A DNA stretch of 64,000 nt from Curtobacterium flaccumfaciens (GCF_013359815.1 NZ_JABMCF010000040.1:558001-622000), one strand, 5' to 3'. Positions 1-8,919 are shown, counted from the first letter of the stretch. Notes: generated by a model not told the origin, from the letters alone. Numbers and translations are program-made.

Positions 1-1262
1 ACCGCGAGCGACGACGTGATCGCCTCGATGGACGAGGTCGACAGGTGCTCCTGCGCGTGCGAGTGCACCGGGAACCCGCGGCGTGCCAGCACGACGACCC
101 CGAGCGCTCCGACCAGCACCGCGGCACCGGCGAACGGCAGGTACTGCAGCCCGACGATCCCGAGGGCCTGCCCACCGAACGCCGCACCACCGGCGATGCC
201 GATGTTCGACGCGCCGTTGACCAGCGCGCCGGCGATGTCGGGGGAGACGCCTCCGGCACGGATCGCCGCGGCCATGAAGAGCGTGCCGGTCGTGCCGTTC
301 GCGGCCATCCAGATGCCCGCGACGACCATCGTCCCGATCAAGGAGCCGTGCACGAACGGCATCGTCGCGAAGGCCACGGCCATCACGGCGACCGAGGCGA
401 TCAGCGTCTGCCGGGGCGCACGGTCGACGAACATGCCGGCGAGCCAGAGCCCGACGACCCCGGTGCCACCGAGCACGAGCAGCGCCCCGCTGACCATGCC
501 GGCGTCGAGCCCGGCGTCGATCGCGTACGGCCCGATGTAGGTGTAGACGACGTAGTGCCCGCCGAACAGGAGCATGTCGGCGATCACGACGGACAGCAGT
601 CCGGTGCGCGCCCAGGCCTTCGGCGACCCGATGTGCGGCGACGAGGCACCGCGGACGGCGGGCAGGAACAGCAGCGCGACGACCGCGAGTGCCGCTGCGG
701 CGACCCCGACGGAGAACACGGCCTGCCGCCAGCCGATGTGCTGCGCGACCCAGGTCGCGACGGGCACGCCGAGCACGAACCCGAGCGAGCTGCCCGAGTA
801 CACGAACGCGATCGCGCGCCCGGCCAGCCGCGGCGGCACGATCCGGGTGGCGTACGCCGAGGCGACCGAGAAGAACAGTGCGTGCGCGATGCCGCCGACG
901 ACGCGTCCGGCGCAGACCACGGCGAACGACGGCGCGAGCGCGACCATCAGGTTCGACACGGTGTAGCCGACGAGCGTGGCGACGAGCACGGTCTTGCGGG
1001 GCAGCTTCGCGGTGAACGCGGTGAGCGGCAGCGCGAGGATCGCGACGGCCGCGGCGTACACGGTGATGACGATGCCCATGGTGGCCTCGGTCACGCCGAG
1101 GTCGGCGCTCATCGTGCCGAGCAGCCCGACGGGCATGAGCTCGGTGGTGATGGCGAAGAACGTGGCCAGTCCGAGCACGGCGATGCCGACGATGGACTGA
1201 CTGGTGACGGTGATCGGCCGCGTGTGGGTCGACACGGCCGAGGTGGTGGTGTTGGTGGACAC
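1..1262 (-). CDS. MFS exporter (DHA1 type), 3' end missing
   Basis: This is a Major Facilitator Superfamily permease of the drug or sugar efflux type (Cmx/AraJ-like). It starts at GTG 1262 behind GGAGGTCAGCAGC and stays open to the left edge, giving 420 residues without a stop. Alternating hydrophobic blocks give about 12 membrane segments. Near residue 30 is ELMPVGLLGTMSADLGV, typical of this group, and RVVGGIAHALFFSVA follows in the next helices. The family exports small molecules by proton antiport; the substrate cannot be read here. A 229-bp gap with no clear signal separates it from the next gene. Confidence 0.85.
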   Translation of the reverse strand, partial: MSTNTTTSAVSTHTRPITVTSQSIVGIAVLGLATFFAITTELMPVGLLGTMSADLGVTEATMGIVITVYAAAVAILALPLTAFTAKLPRKTVLVATLVGYTVSNLMVALAPSFAVVCAGRVVGGIAHALFFSVASAYATRIVPPRLAGRAIAFVYSGSSLGFVLGVPVATWVAQHIGWRQAVFSVGVAAAALAVVALLFLPAVRGASSPHIGSPKAWARTGLLSVVIADMLLFGGHYVVYTYIGPYAIDAGLDAGMVSGALLVLGGTGVVGLWLAGMFVDRAPRQTLIASVAVMAVAFATMPFVHGSLIGTMVVAGIWMAANGTTGTLFMAAAIRAGGVSPDIAGALVNGASNIGIAGGAAFGGQALGIVGLQYLPFAGAAVLVGALGVVVLARRGFPVHSHAQEHLSTSSIEAITSSLA

Positions 1263-1491
1263 GCTGCTGACCTCCTCCGAGGCACGGTGGAGCGCGCGAC
1301 GATGCCGATCGTTCTGACGGCGGTGACCGGGAGGGTCTGCGGGGCGCGCTCGCTGGCGGATGTGGATGATGTGGGTACGACTCCACGACGAGTGCGCTCA
1401 TCCAGTGTTGCACGATGGAACGACTCTCGCGAGGGCATCCAGCAAATACATCGGAGCGCTCCAACGAAACACTCAGCTACACCGTCGCCGC

Positions 1492-2406
1492 TCAGTACTC
1501 GTTCGTCACCCGGCCCTGGACGCCGCCGCCGCGCAGCTCGATCGTCAACGTGCCGCTCCTGGACTGCGCCGACATCGACACCGATCCGTGCAGCGCCGCC
1601 TGCCGCGGGAAGCACGCCGTCGACGACTCGATGCGGTCCGCCGTCGCCACGAGACAGATCGTCGACCGGTCGGTCCCGATGCCGGCCCAGACGTTCCAGG
1701 GGGTCTCGGCGGTCCCGCCGTCGAGCGCCCGGTTCGTGAAGACGAGTCGCGTCGTGTGCAGGCTCACCGGCGCAGCGACCGGCCCCGGCAGCTGGTCGGC
1801 GTACGTCTGCGGGACGTCGAGCAGCTGTTCGAGCGTCACCGTCCCCGCCGTCGGCGTGACACTCGGCGCCGCGGCGACGTCGGGCTGCGCGGTCCCGACG
1901 AGCGTCCCGGCGGCGAACGCGACACCCACCGCCGCAGCCGCGCCGCCCGCGATCCAGGCGCGTGGTCGCTCCGTCCACAGCCACCGCCCCCACCGCGATC
2001 GCTCGGTCGGCACTGCCTGGAGGCCCGGCTCGTCCCCGCCGTCGCCCCGCGCGTCGTCGACGTGGTCGCCCCCACCGCCGTCGGCCGCCTCCGGCACGTC
2101 GGCTCCGGCAGGCACGGCAGCCATGCCGGCGGGCGAGGACACGGGACCGGGCGCGGGCGCCTGCTTGGGCACGGACGCGTGCCCTGGACCCGACCGCCTC
2201 GCGGACGGGACGAACGTCCGGACCGGACCCGGGCCTCCCGGCAGGGGATCCCGCGCCGTCGACCCCGCACGCACGCGGGGTCGTCGTCCGCGTTCCAGGT
2301 CCTGCAGCGCGATCCGGGCGCGCGCCGCGTCCGCCGGGCTCGATCCTGCTCCCCAGGCGACGGCCTCGAGCCGTGCCCGTTCCGCTGCCACGTCATCGTG
2401 GGCCAT
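1492..2406 (-). CDS. Hypothetical one-pass membrane protein
   Basis: The protein has 304 residues. ATG 2406 is preferred because GCGGGAG lies 5 bases upstream. The N-terminal part (about 1-160) is hydrophilic, rich in Pro, Gly and Arg and probably cytoplasmic. It opens with a charged helix, ARLEAVAWGAGSSPADAAR, seen in uncharacterised Microbacteriaceae proteins. One membrane segment follows near residue 175 (WIAGGAAAAVGVAFAAGTLVG). The outer domain of about 110 residues has two cysteines that may pair (TICLVATAD and TACFPRQ). The layout resembles anti-sigma or sensor-type proteins, but no zinc-binding anti-sigma motif is present. No function is assigned. Confidence 0.75.
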   Translation of the reverse strand: MAHDDVAAERARLEAVAWGAGSSPADAARARIALQDLERGRRPRVRAGSTARDPLPGGPGPVRTFVPSARRSGPGHASVPKQAPAPGPVSSPAGMAAVPAGADVPEAADGGGGDHVDDARGDGGDEPGLQAVPTERSRWGRWLWTERPRAWIAGGAAAAVGVAFAAGTLVGTAQPDVAAAPSVTPTAGTVTLEQLLDVPQTYADQLPGPVAAPVSLHTTRLVFTNRALDGGTAETPWNVWAGIGTDRSTICLVATADRIESSTACFPRQAALHGSVSMSAQSRSGTLTIELRGGGVQGRVTNEY

Positions 2407-2499
2407 GCGCACTCCCGCTCTGCCGGTCGCGTGGACAGGTCCATCGTGGCACCGCCGAGCCGTGCGCGCGCACCCAGAACGAGGGAGTAGGCGTGGTGC

Positions 2500-2715
2500 A
2501 TGAGCACCGACCCCATGCCGCAGCACGACGCCGACGCCGAGACCCTCGAGCCGCTGAGCCACGACACCCAGTCCGGCGAGGCCGACTACGTCGCGACCAG
2601 CCCCGGCGGTGCCGGCACGGAACGCCACGTGCCGACCGCCGACGAGGAGCAGGGCCGCGGCACCGAGTACGACCCGGTCGACCAGGGACCGCAGCAGGAG
2701 GGCCAGGGCGGCTAG
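2500..2715 (+). CDS. Small acidic hypothetical protein
   Basis: A 71-residue protein starting at ATG 2500 behind GAGGGAG. It is strongly acidic and low-complexity, with many Asp, Glu, Gln and Gly and no hydrophobic segment, so it is probably cytoplasmic and disordered. It converges with the insertase gene and the two ends overlap by 4 bp. Similar short acidic proteins are common in Microbacteriaceae without known roles. Start signal and base composition support it; nothing shows a function. Confidence 0.6.
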   Translation: MSTDPMPQHDADAETLEPLSHDTQSGEADYVATSPGGAGTERHVPTADEEQGRGTEYDPVDQGPQQEGQGG

Positions 2716-3449
2716 CGGACCACCCGGCGCAGCACGGCGCGTTCGCCGTACGTCCAGATCGCACTCGTCACGACGTAGAGCGCGGCGGCGAGCGGTGCGA
2801 TCGCCGCGAACACGACCGTGACGAACGGCACGTACCGACCCACGGCGGCGGTCGCGGCGGCTCCGGGGACGCCCGGTTCCGGTGCCGGCACCGGGTTCCA
2901 ATGGGCATTCGACCGGCGGCTGAGCTCGACGACGACCGCGAGCACCGCCAGCAGGACCAGCACCACCCAGGCGTGCACCCACAGCGGCGACGTCAGGGTG
3001 ACGACGAGCGAGTGGCCGAGCGGGACCCCGACGAGCGTCGCCTCCAGCAGGGCGTTCGTGGTGCCGCCGATCGAGGCGTGCGTGAACAGGGCGTAGACGA
3101 GCGACACGACGGGCGCCTGCGCCAGGACGGGCAGGCAGCCGGCCAGCGGCGAGACCTTCTCGTCGGTGTACAGCTGCTGCATCGCCCGCTGCAGGCGCTG
3201 GGTGTCGCGGCCGTACCGCTTCCGCAGCGCCGCGAGCTGTGGTGCGAGGCGCCGACGGTCGCGCTCGGCCCGCACCTGCAGCACGGACAGCGGGACGAGC
3301 ACCAGGCGGACGGCCAGGGTGAGGAGCACGACGGCGATCGCCGCGGCGAACGAGCCGGCGACTGGGGAGAGCGCCGCGGTGAGGGCGGCGACGAGGTCCG
3401 CGCCGCCGTGCAGCAGCGGGCCGACGAGGGGCAGGGTGGACAGGTCCAT
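2712..3449 (-). CDS. YidC/Oxa1-family membrane insertase, short paralogue
   Basis: YidC/Oxa1/Alb3 proteins insert membrane proteins with or without SecYEG. This 245-residue form starts at ATG 3449 and lacks the periplasmic domain of proteobacterial YidC. The family pattern is visible: a membrane segment after the start, the amphipathic stretch LAPQLAALRKRYGRD (about 80-95), YTDEKVSPLAGCLPVLAQAPV, and further membrane segments with a conserved Trp. The conserved Arg for the hydrophilic groove is probably in AVRLVLVPLSVLQVR. Actinobacteria usually carry the main yidC beside rpmH-rnpA near the origin, so this may be a second copy (inference). The DUF6412 gene lies 61 bp upstream on the same strand. 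Confidence 0.85.
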   Translation of the reverse strand: MDLSTLPLVGPLLHGGADLVAALTAALSPVAGSFAAAIAVVLLTLAVRLVLVPLSVLQVRAERDRRRLAPQLAALRKRYGRDTQRLQRAMQQLYTDEKVSPLAGCLPVLAQAPVVSLVYALFTHASIGGTTNALLEATLVGVPLGHSLVVTLTSPLWVHAWVVLVLLAVLAVVVELSRRSNAHWNPVPAPEPGVPGAAATAAVGRYVPFVTVVFAAIAPLAAALYVVTSAIWTYGERAVLRRVVR

Positions 3450-3510
3450 GACGGTTCCGATCGGTGGTGGGTCAGCGGGGTGCGCGAGCGGCCCGGCCAC
3501 CGGTCGGTGG

Positions 3511-3804
3511 TCAGGCCGGGGTCGCGACCCCCGGCGCCCGTGAGCGGACGTGCCCGTCGGCGTCGGGGTGGCTCCACCCGATCCGGGTGACCAGGTCGGG
3601 CACCGCCGACCGATCCGACACGGATGCCGAGCCGACCCCGAGGACGGCCGCCAGCACCGCGACGAGCAGCCGGGCGACGACGACGGTCACGGCGACGGCG
3701 GTCAGCCCGAGTGCCGCCACGGCCAGCAGGGGCAGCACCCCGGCGGCCGGGTCGCCGAGCACCAGCGCGGCGGTGGCGCGGAGCAGCAGCAGGACGGCGG
3801 TCAT
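3511..3804 (-). CDS. DUF6412-type small membrane protein
   Basis: A 97-residue protein starting at ATG 3804. Two strongly hydrophobic segments (about 2-22 and 28-55) are followed by a cytoplasmic tail containing RIGWSHPDADGHVRSRAPG, a pattern I associate with DUF6412 proteins encoded beside YidC paralogues in Actinobacteria. A TACGCT box lies 9 bases upstream of the start. It probably shares a transcript with the insertase and may help it, but the role is unknown. Confidence 0.6.
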   Translation of the reverse strand: MTAVLLLLRATAALVLGDPAAGVLPLLAVAALGLTAVAVTVVVARLLVAVLAAVLGVGSASVSDRSAVPDLVTRIGWSHPDADGHVRSRAPGVATPA

Positions 3805-3870
3805 GGTCCGTTCAGCGTAACGCCCGCGTGCCGTCGAGGACCGGAAGGTGCGGCGGGGGAGGATCACGGC

Positions 3871-4356
3871 ATGACCGCAGGTTCGCCGAGCACCCCAGCG
3901 ACCGTCGCGCTCGAGGCGGCCGGGGTCCCGTACACGCCGCACGTGTACGAGCACCACGAGAGCGCCACCAACTTCGGAGAAGAGGCGGCCGCCGCCCTCG
4001 GGCTACGCGAGGAGCAGGTCTTCAAGACCCTCGTCGTCTCCGTCGACGGCACCCTTGCCGTCGCGATCGTGCCGGTGGCGAACCGGCTCGACCTCAAGGC
4101 GATCGCCGCCGCGGTCGGGGGCAAGAAGGCGACGCTGGCCGATCCCGCCCTCGCCGAGAAGCGCACGGGCTACGTGGTCGGCGGCATCAGTCCGGTCGGC
4201 CAGAAGACCCGGCTCCGCACCGTGCTCGACGAGTCGGCGCTGTCGTACGCGAGCATCTTCGTGTCCGGCGGACGTCGCGGCTTCGACGTCGAGGTGGCAC
4301 CGACGGACCTCGCGCGGATCACCGAGGCGGTCGCCGCACCCATCGCGCGGACCTGA
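3871..4356 (+). CDS. ybaK: YbaK/EbsC-family Cys-tRNA(Pro) deacylase
   Basis: 161 residues, starting at ATG 3871 behind GGGGAGGATCACGGC. YbaK enzymes hydrolyse Cys mischarged on tRNA(Pro) in trans. The family features are present: an early Phe or Tyr-rich strand (YTPHVYEHHE), EQVFKTLVV with the catalytic-type Lys near residue 53, LDLKAIAAAVGGKKATLA, and the closing GGISPVGQKTRL loop followed by SIFVSGGRRGFDVEV. Length is normal for the family. It is monocistronic; the downstream gene has its own heat-shock operator. Confidence 0.9.
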   Translation: MTAGSPSTPATVALEAAGVPYTPHVYEHHESATNFGEEAAAALGLREEQVFKTLVVSVDGTLAVAIVPVANRLDLKAIAAAVGGKKATLADPALAEKRTGYVVGGISPVGQKTRLRTVLDESALSYASIFVSGGRRGFDVEVAPTDLARITEAVAAPIART

Positions 4357-4414
4357 GTCGAGTCGCCGCAAGTTTTTTCGGCACCCGGGAATGACCCGAG
4401 CCCTCCTGCGTTGC

Positions 4415-4435
4415 ATTGAGTCGAAGGCACTCAAG
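4415..4435. promoter_or_regulatory. HAIR element (HspR operator)
   Basis: The sequence reads ATTGAGT-N7-ACTCAAG, which differs from the HAIR consensus CTTGAGT-N7-ACTCAAG at one base. HspR binds this element in Streptomyces and mycobacteria to repress dnaK, clpB and related heat-shock genes. It ends 17 bases before the TTG start of the Clp gene and would block RNA polymerase there. The match is seen directly; control by HspR is inferred. Confidence 0.85.
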
Positions 4436-4452
4436 TTCCCCAGGAGGTCCCT

Positions 4453-7059
4453 TTGCCAGAGACGTTCGGCCCGACCGGTAGCAACGACTCGTTCGACGAG
4501 TTCCTCGCCCGCCTGCTCGCGGCACAGCGCACCGGTGACCAGCAGCGCGTCCGCGCGTTCGGTCGACCGGTCGACATCACCCGGCTGCTCAGCCGCCGGA
4601 CCCACGAGCTGCTCCAGCACACCGCCGAGTACGCGGTCGCGCAGGGGCAGCGCGAGATCGACGCACTGCACATCCTGCAGGTGCTCGTCCGCACCGAACC
4701 GTTCGACGCCGTCGTGCGTTCCGCCGGGGTCGACCCCCAGCGACTCGCCGAGGAGATCGAGCAGCGCCTGCCGATGGCGCACGAGCCACTGGCCGAGCAG
4801 CCCGGCCGCCCGGCACTGACCGGCACCGCCCAGCGCATCCTCGTCGAGGCGACGCAGGCAGCGCGGGGCTTCGGCAGCACCTACACCGACCCCGAGCACG
4901 TCTTCTTCGCGCTCGTGATGGACCAGGAGACCGTGACCGGCCAGCTGCTCGCCAGCGCCGGGATCACCCCGCAGGTCATGCAGGACTACGCCCAGCAGGC
5001 CGCGGCAGCAGCACGAGAGGGGCGTCCCATGCCCGGAACGAACGACGCCGTCGGCACTGACCAGGCCACCGACAGCGACACCCCGACGCTCGACCAGTTC
5101 GGCACCGACCTGACCGAGCGCGCCCGTGACGGGCACGTCGACCCGGTGATCGGCCGCGCCGACGAGATCGAGCAGACCGTCGAGATCCTGCTCCGCCGCA
5201 CCAAGAACAACCCGGTGCTGATCGGTGAGCCCGGCGTCGGCAAGACCGCGATCGTCGAGGGCCTCGCCCAGCGCATCGTCGACGGTGACGTCCCCGCCCT
5301 GCTGCAGGGCAAGCGGGTCGTCGCACTCGACCTGCCCGGCATGCTCTCCGGCACCCGCTACCGCGGCGACTTCGAGGAGCGCCTCACCAAGGCGATGGAC
5401 GAGATCGCGGCGCACGCCGACGAGCTCATCGTCTTCGTCGACGAGCTCCACACCGTCGTCGGCGCCGGTGGCGGCGGCGAGGGCGGCTCGATGGACGCCG
5501 GCAACATCCTCAAGCCCCGGCTCGCCCGCGGCGACCTGCACCTGGTCGGCGCGACGACGCTCAACGAGTACCGCCGGATCGAGAAGGACGCCGCGCTCGA
5601 GCGCCGGTTCCAGCCCGTCACGGTGAGGGAGCCGAACGTCGAGGACGCCGTCGCGATCCTGACCGGCCTCGCCCCGCGCTACGAGGAGCACCACGGCGTC
5701 GGCTACACGCCCGAGGCACTCCGCGCCGCCGTCGAGCTCTCGCACCGCTACGTGACCGACCGGCACCTGCCGGACAAGGCCATCGACCTCATCGACCAGG
5801 CCGGTGCACGCCGTCGCCTCGCCCTGTCGGGCGACGTCGACGTCGAGGCACTGCGTGCCCAGGTCGCCGACCTGACGGCCCGCAAGGACCGCGCGGTCGC
5901 CGAGGAGCACTACGAGGAAGCGTCCGACCTGCGTGACGAGATCGTCGGACTGGAGGCCCGGATCACCGCCGCCTCGTCGGCGGACGCAACCCGCCCCTCC
6001 CGTCAGGAATCCGCGGACACGTCGATCACGGAGGCCGACATCGCCGCCGTGGTGTCCCGTGCCACCGGGATCCCGGTGACCCGCCTCGGCTCGGCCGACA
6101 AGACGCGGCTCGCCGCGCTCGAGTCCGAGCTGCACGACCGCGTCGTCGGCCAGGACGACGCCGTGCGGGCGATCGCCAAGGCGGTGCGGCGCAGCCGGAC
6201 CGGCATGGGCGACCCGCGTCGTCCGGTGGGCAGCTTCCTGTTCCTCGGCCCGACGGGCGTCGGCAAGACGGAACTCGCGAAGGCCCTGGCGTCGTCGCTG
6301 TTCGGTGACGAGTCCGCCATGCTCCGCTTCGACATGAGCGAGTTCGGCGAACGCCACACCGTGTCCCGCCTGGTCGGTGCCCCTCCCGGGTACGTCGGCT
6401 ACGACGAGGCCGGCCAGCTCACCGAGCGTGTCCGCCGCAACCCGTACTCGGTGATCCTGCTCGACGAGGTCGAGAAGGCCCACCCGGACGTCTTCAACCT
6501 GCTGCTGCAGGTCCTCGACGACGGCCGGCTCACCGACGGGCAGGGGCGGACGGTCGACTTCCGGAACACGGTCGTCATCATGACGTCGAACATCGGCTCG
6601 GAGTTCCTGGCCTCCCGCTCGGGCGCACTCGGGTTCTCCCCGGTCGGTGCGACGGACGGCTACGCCGAGGACGACCTGCGGGCCCGCGTGATGGGCAAGC
6701 TGCGCGAGGCGATGCGGCCCGAGTTCATCAACCGCATCGACGAGATCGTGCTGTTCCGCAAGCTCGACCGGTCCCAGATCGCGTCGATCGTGTCGCTGCT
6801 GCTGCAGGACACGGCGCTCCGGCTGGTCGCACAGGACATGCTCCTGTCGGTGTCCGACGCGGCGGTCGACTGGCTCGCCGAGCACGGGTACGAACCGGAG
6901 TACGGCGCCCGCCCGCTCCGTCGGCTCATCCAGCGCGAGGTCGACGACCGCATCGCGACCCTGGTGGTCGAGGGCGGGGTCACCGCGGGTGACACCGTGC
7001 GGATCGACGTCGAGGGCGATGCCCTGACGGCGAGCGTCGCGGAGCACGCGGCGGTCTAG
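4453..7059 (+). CDS. ClpC-type AAA+ unfoldase (Clp protease ATP-binding subunit)
   Basis: 868 residues, starting at TTG 4453 behind a strong CAGGAGG. It holds an N-terminal Clp repeat domain (about 45-190), a first AAA+ domain with Walker A GEPGVGKT at 258-265, a short middle coiled coil with a UVR-like motif ([17 protein letters not shown]), and a second AAA+ domain with Walker A GPTGVGKT at 599-606 and arginine-finger sensor motifs. The short middle domain and an LGF tripeptide in SGALGFSPV, which could dock ClpP, indicate ClpC rather than ClpB. It would unfold proteins for the ClpP protease. The HAIR element just upstream indicates HspR heat-shock control, which in better-known actinobacteria targets clpB. 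A terminator follows. Confidence 0.93.
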   Translation: MPETFGPTGSNDSFDEFLARLLAAQRTGDQQRVRAFGRPVDITRLLSRRTHELLQHTAEYAVAQGQREIDALHILQVLVRTEPFDAVVRSAGVDPQRLAEEIEQRLPMAHEPLAEQPGRPALTGTAQRILVEATQAARGFGSTYTDPEHVFFALVMDQETVTGQLLASAGITPQVMQDYAQQAAAAAREGRPMPGTNDAVGTDQATDSDTPTLDQFGTDLTERARDGHVDPVIGRADEIEQTVEILLRRTKNNPVLIGEPGVGKTAIVEGLAQRIVDGDVPALLQGKRVVALDLPGMLSGTRYRGDFEERLTKAMDEIAAHADELIVFVDELHTVVGAGGGGEGGSMDAGNILKPRLARGDLHLVGATTLNEYRRIEKDAALERRFQPVTVREPNVEDAVAILTGLAPRYEEHHGVGYTPEALRAAVELSHRYVTDRHLPDKAIDLIDQAGARRRLALSGDVDVEALRAQVADLTARKDRAVAEEHYEEASDLRDEIVGLEARITAASSADATRPSRQESADTSITEADIAAVVSRATGIPVTRLGSADKTRLAALESELHDRVVGQDDAVRAIAKAVRRSRTGMGDPRRPVGSFLFLGPTGVGKTELAKALASSLFGDESAMLRFDMSEFGERHTVSRLVGAPPGYVGYDEAGQLTERVRRNPYSVILLDEVEKAHPDVFNLLLQVLDDGRLTDGQGRTVDFRNTVVIMTSNIGSEFLASRSGALGFSPVGATDGYAEDDLRARVMGKLREAMRPEFINRIDEIVLFRKLDRSQIASIVSLLLQDTALRLVAQDMLLSVSDAAVDWLAEHGYEPEYGARPLRRLIQREVDDRIATLVVEGGVTAGDTVRIDVEGDALTASVAEHAAV

Positions 7060-7081
7060 TCCGGTCGCACGCACACACGAG

Positions 7082-7108
7082 GGCCCGGTACCGATTCGGT
7101 ACCGGGCC
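7082..7108 (+). terminator. Rho-independent terminator of the clp gene
   Basis: A perfect 12-bp stem (GGCCCGGTACCG / CGGTACCGGGCC) with an ATT loop begins 22 bases after the clp stop and is followed by TT. Confidence 0.85.
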
Positions 7109-7171
7109 TTCGGCGTGCGCGGACCGCCGCGGTGCGCGCCGCCGCCGCGCACCGTGCGTGCTCCGTCACGC

Positions 7172-7337
7172 GGTGCGAGGTTGCCCGCACCGTGCGCGCC
7201 TGCGATCCGGCACCGAGCGCGCAAGCTGCCACCGGTCCGCCGGCGGCGCACGGTGCAGCCGGGAGGCCCGGCGCCGGTGCGCGACGGGAACTCGGCACAC
7301 AGCCGGCGAGTCGACACCAGAACACCAACCTCGCACC
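7172..7337. repeat. Type C repeat element with GGTGCGAGGTTG arms
   Basis: Most of the gap 7060-7488 is this element. GGTGCGAGGTTG at 7172-7183 is matched by its perfect inverse CAACCTCGCACC at 7326-7337. The inside has several GCACCGTGCG-like pieces and a GGGAGGCCCG stretch. Related arms occur at 8160-8230 and 36.5-36.9 kb. No gene is visible inside; it looks non-coding and hairpin-forming. Confidence 0.55.
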
Positions 7338-7371
7338 GTGATCAGCCTGTTCGGGAATGCAATTCCGGACG

Positions 7372-7417
7372 TTTTCCGGAAAAGGGGTTGCGCTCCGAAT
7401 TGCGGTGCCGATAGTGT
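7372..7417 (+). promoter_or_regulatory. Promoter with TTTTCCGGAAAA operator-like palindrome
   Basis: TTGCGC (7388-7393) and TAGTGT (7412-7417) are spaced by 18 bases. A perfect 12-bp palindrome TTTTCCGGAAAA (7372-7383) abuts the -35. An outer imperfect inverted repeat (7359-7369 with 7394-7403) surrounds it. The region is AT-richer than its surroundings. It should drive the small ORF at 7489; the binding protein is unknown. Confidence 0.5.
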
Positions 7418-7488
7418 TCACTCGTCGCGAACGGTCGAACATTCGACCCGGACGACTCCGCCAGCTCGAGACCGAAAGGGGGCCGACC

Positions 7489-7560
7489 ATGATGATCTCC
7501 GCAACCACTCCGTTCCGTGGAATCCGTGGACGCGTCGGTACCCCGTTCCGCGTCCGCTGA
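7489..7560 (+). CDS. Possible 23-residue peptide
   Basis: A short ORF, ATG 7489 to TGA 7560, behind GAAAGGGGG. The product has a hydrophobic start and then five arginines (FRGIRGRVGTPFRVR), so it is small and basic. The support is its position 72 bases after a good -10 box, its ribosome site, and a hairpin right after its stop (CCCGGAGG 7561-7568 with CCTCCGGG 7592-7599). It could be a leader peptide or a small structural peptide. Without comparison with relatives it remains a guess. Confidence 0.35.
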   Translation: MMISATTPFRGIRGRVGTPFRVR

Positions 7561-7888
7561 CCCGGAGGGTCCCACTCTCCTGACACCTGTGCCTCCGGGC
7601 ACCGTGCACTGAGCCGATCAGGCTCGTGCAGCACCGGTTCGTTCATCCGCTGAACGGCTCGACGGCTCGTTGATGCAAGCCGTCCGATCTGCGCGGACGA
7701 CGCCGGAACAATGTCGGTGGACAGTGCGACGCTCTCGGTGTCGACGAGCATTCCGCGATCGTTGTCCGAACATTTCCGGACCATCCCGGAGTGCATTCTC
7801 ACGCATTCAATTCCTGCTGCCCGCAACCCGGGCGGATTCGTCCTGCCCGACACCCGGGCAGCTCTGCCGTGCCCTGAAGGGGAACACC
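7561..7888. other. Intergenic stretch, no gene seen
   Basis: 328 bases. They begin with an 8-bp inverted repeat (7561-7568 and 7592-7599), which may terminate the small ORF. The rest is less GC-rich than the surrounding genes. No convincing gene is visible on either strand, and I could not place a clear promoter for the following gene. Confidence 0.4.
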
Positions 7889-8122
7889 GTGACCACGAAG
7901 ACCACCACCCGTCCACCCGATACCCGCGCGGTGCGCCGCCGGGTCTCACTCGCCGACCGCATCGCACTCCGGGTCGGGATGTCGCTCATCATCTGGAGCC
8001 GACGCACCCGCAAGGAGCGGCCCGAGGTCGACCTCGCCACGCTGGCCCGCCTCGAGCGGGAGCGCCAGCAGCGCGAGGCCGACTGGATCACCCAGGGCGC
8101 CGCCATGCGAATGTGGCGCTGA
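7889..8122 (+). CDS. Small basic hypothetical protein
   Basis: 77 residues. GTG 7889 is chosen because GAAGGGGAACACC precedes it. The protein is basic at the N-terminus (RAVRRRVSLADRIALRVG), has one short hydrophobic stretch (ALRVGMSLIIWS) that is too short for a sure membrane helix, and ends in an amphipathic helix (ARLERERQQREADW) and MRMWR. Proteins of this shape occur in Microbacteriaceae. No function is known. It is transcribed alone, between repeat-bearing gaps. Confidence 0.6.
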   Translation: MTTKTTTRPPDTRAVRRRVSLADRIALRVGMSLIIWSRRTRKERPEVDLATLARLERERQQREADWITQGAAMRMWR

Positions 8123-8159
8123 CCCGTGGCGCTGCGGCGCCGGCGCCACACGCTCGCAC

Positions 8160-8230
8160 GCATGGTGCGAGGTTCCGCACTCGGTGACCGCCCCTCGGGG
8201 TGGCACCACGTCCGGGACCTCGCACCATGC
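8160..8230. repeat. Type C inverted repeat upstream of apt
   Basis: Arms 8160-8176 (GCATGGTGCGAGGTTCC) and 8214-8230 are inverse copies with one mismatch in 17. A second small GC-rich hairpin lies inside. The GGTGCGAGG core matches the element at 7172-7337. It could end transcription from the preceding gene or modulate apt, whose -10 box lies 51 bases downstream. Confidence 0.6.
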
Positions 8231-8281
8231 CGGGCACCCCTCGCACCGTGCGGGGCGTCCGGACGCACCCCGGGCCTCCCG

Positions 8282-8287
8282 TACCGT
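8282..8287 (+). promoter_or_regulatory. -10 box of apt, leaderless type
   Basis: TACCGT lies 6 bases before the GTG start of apt with no ribosome site between them, which fits a leaderless transcript. Confidence 0.55.
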
Positions 8288-8293
8288 TGGCGG

Positions 8294-8836
8294 GTGACCG
8301 AAACCGCAGCTGCACTCGTCGAACGCCTCACCGCCCTCGTGCCGGACTTCCCGAAGCCGGGGGTGCTCTTCCGTGACGTGACGCCGGTGTTCTCGGACGC
8401 CGTCGCGTTCGGCCGCGTGTGCGAAGCACTCGCGGCACCGTTCGCGGTCGGAGCCGGGTTCGACGCGGTCGCCGGCATCGAGGCCCGCGGCTTCGCGCTG
8501 GCCGGGGGCATCGCCGCCCAGCACCAGGTCGGCGTGCTCACCGTGCGCAAGGCGGGCAAGCTCCCCGGCGAGGTCCTCAGCGAGCAGTACGCCCTGGAGT
8601 ACGGCGAGGCCGAACTCGAACTGCGCCCCGGCCAGTTGCCGGCCGGCACGCGGGTGCTCGTCGTCGACGACGTCCTGGCCACCGGGGGGACCGGCGCTGC
8701 GACCATCACCCTGCTCGAACGCGCCGGCTACCAGGCCATCGGGTTCGCCGCCCTGCTCGAGCTCGACGGCCTGAACGGGCGCGAGCGTCTCGAGCCGCGC
8801 CTGCCCGTCGCGACGCTCGGCGCCGTCCCGGCCTGA
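8294..8836 (+). CDS. apt: Adenine phosphoribosyltransferase
   Basis: 180 residues from GTG 8294. The enzyme makes AMP from adenine and PRPP (purine salvage, cytoplasm). Seen: FPKPGVLFRDVTPVF near the N-terminus, the hood and metal loop GIEARGFALAGGIA, and the PRPP motif VLVVDDVLATGGTGAA. Length is typical. The start is fixed by a TACCGT box 6 bases upstream rather than by a ribosome site. In many actinobacteria apt sits between secF and rel; here it stands alone before thrS, and the rhodanese gene occupies its usual place. Confidence 0.95.
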   Translation: MTETAAALVERLTALVPDFPKPGVLFRDVTPVFSDAVAFGRVCEALAAPFAVGAGFDAVAGIEARGFALAGGIAAQHQVGVLTVRKAGKLPGEVLSEQYALEYGEAELELRPGQLPAGTRVLVVDDVLATGGTGAATITLLERAGYQAIGFAALLELDGLNGRERLEPRLPVATLGAVPA

Positions 8837-8919
8837 GCGCGGGCAACCGCGCGGTCGGGGCGGCATCCGTTCTCTCCACAGGCGCGTCCCTGGCGTCCGC
8901 ACGCGAGCACGTCTCGCAC

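Noticed and set aside
7430..7455. LexA (SOS) box at CGAACGGTCGAACATTCG
   Set aside because: The GAAC-N4-GTTC spacing of actinobacterial LexA boxes is not met.
7618..7806. 62-codon minus-strand frame between the two small genes
   Set aside because: No ribosome site and an unremarkable Arg-rich sequence; left as intergenic.
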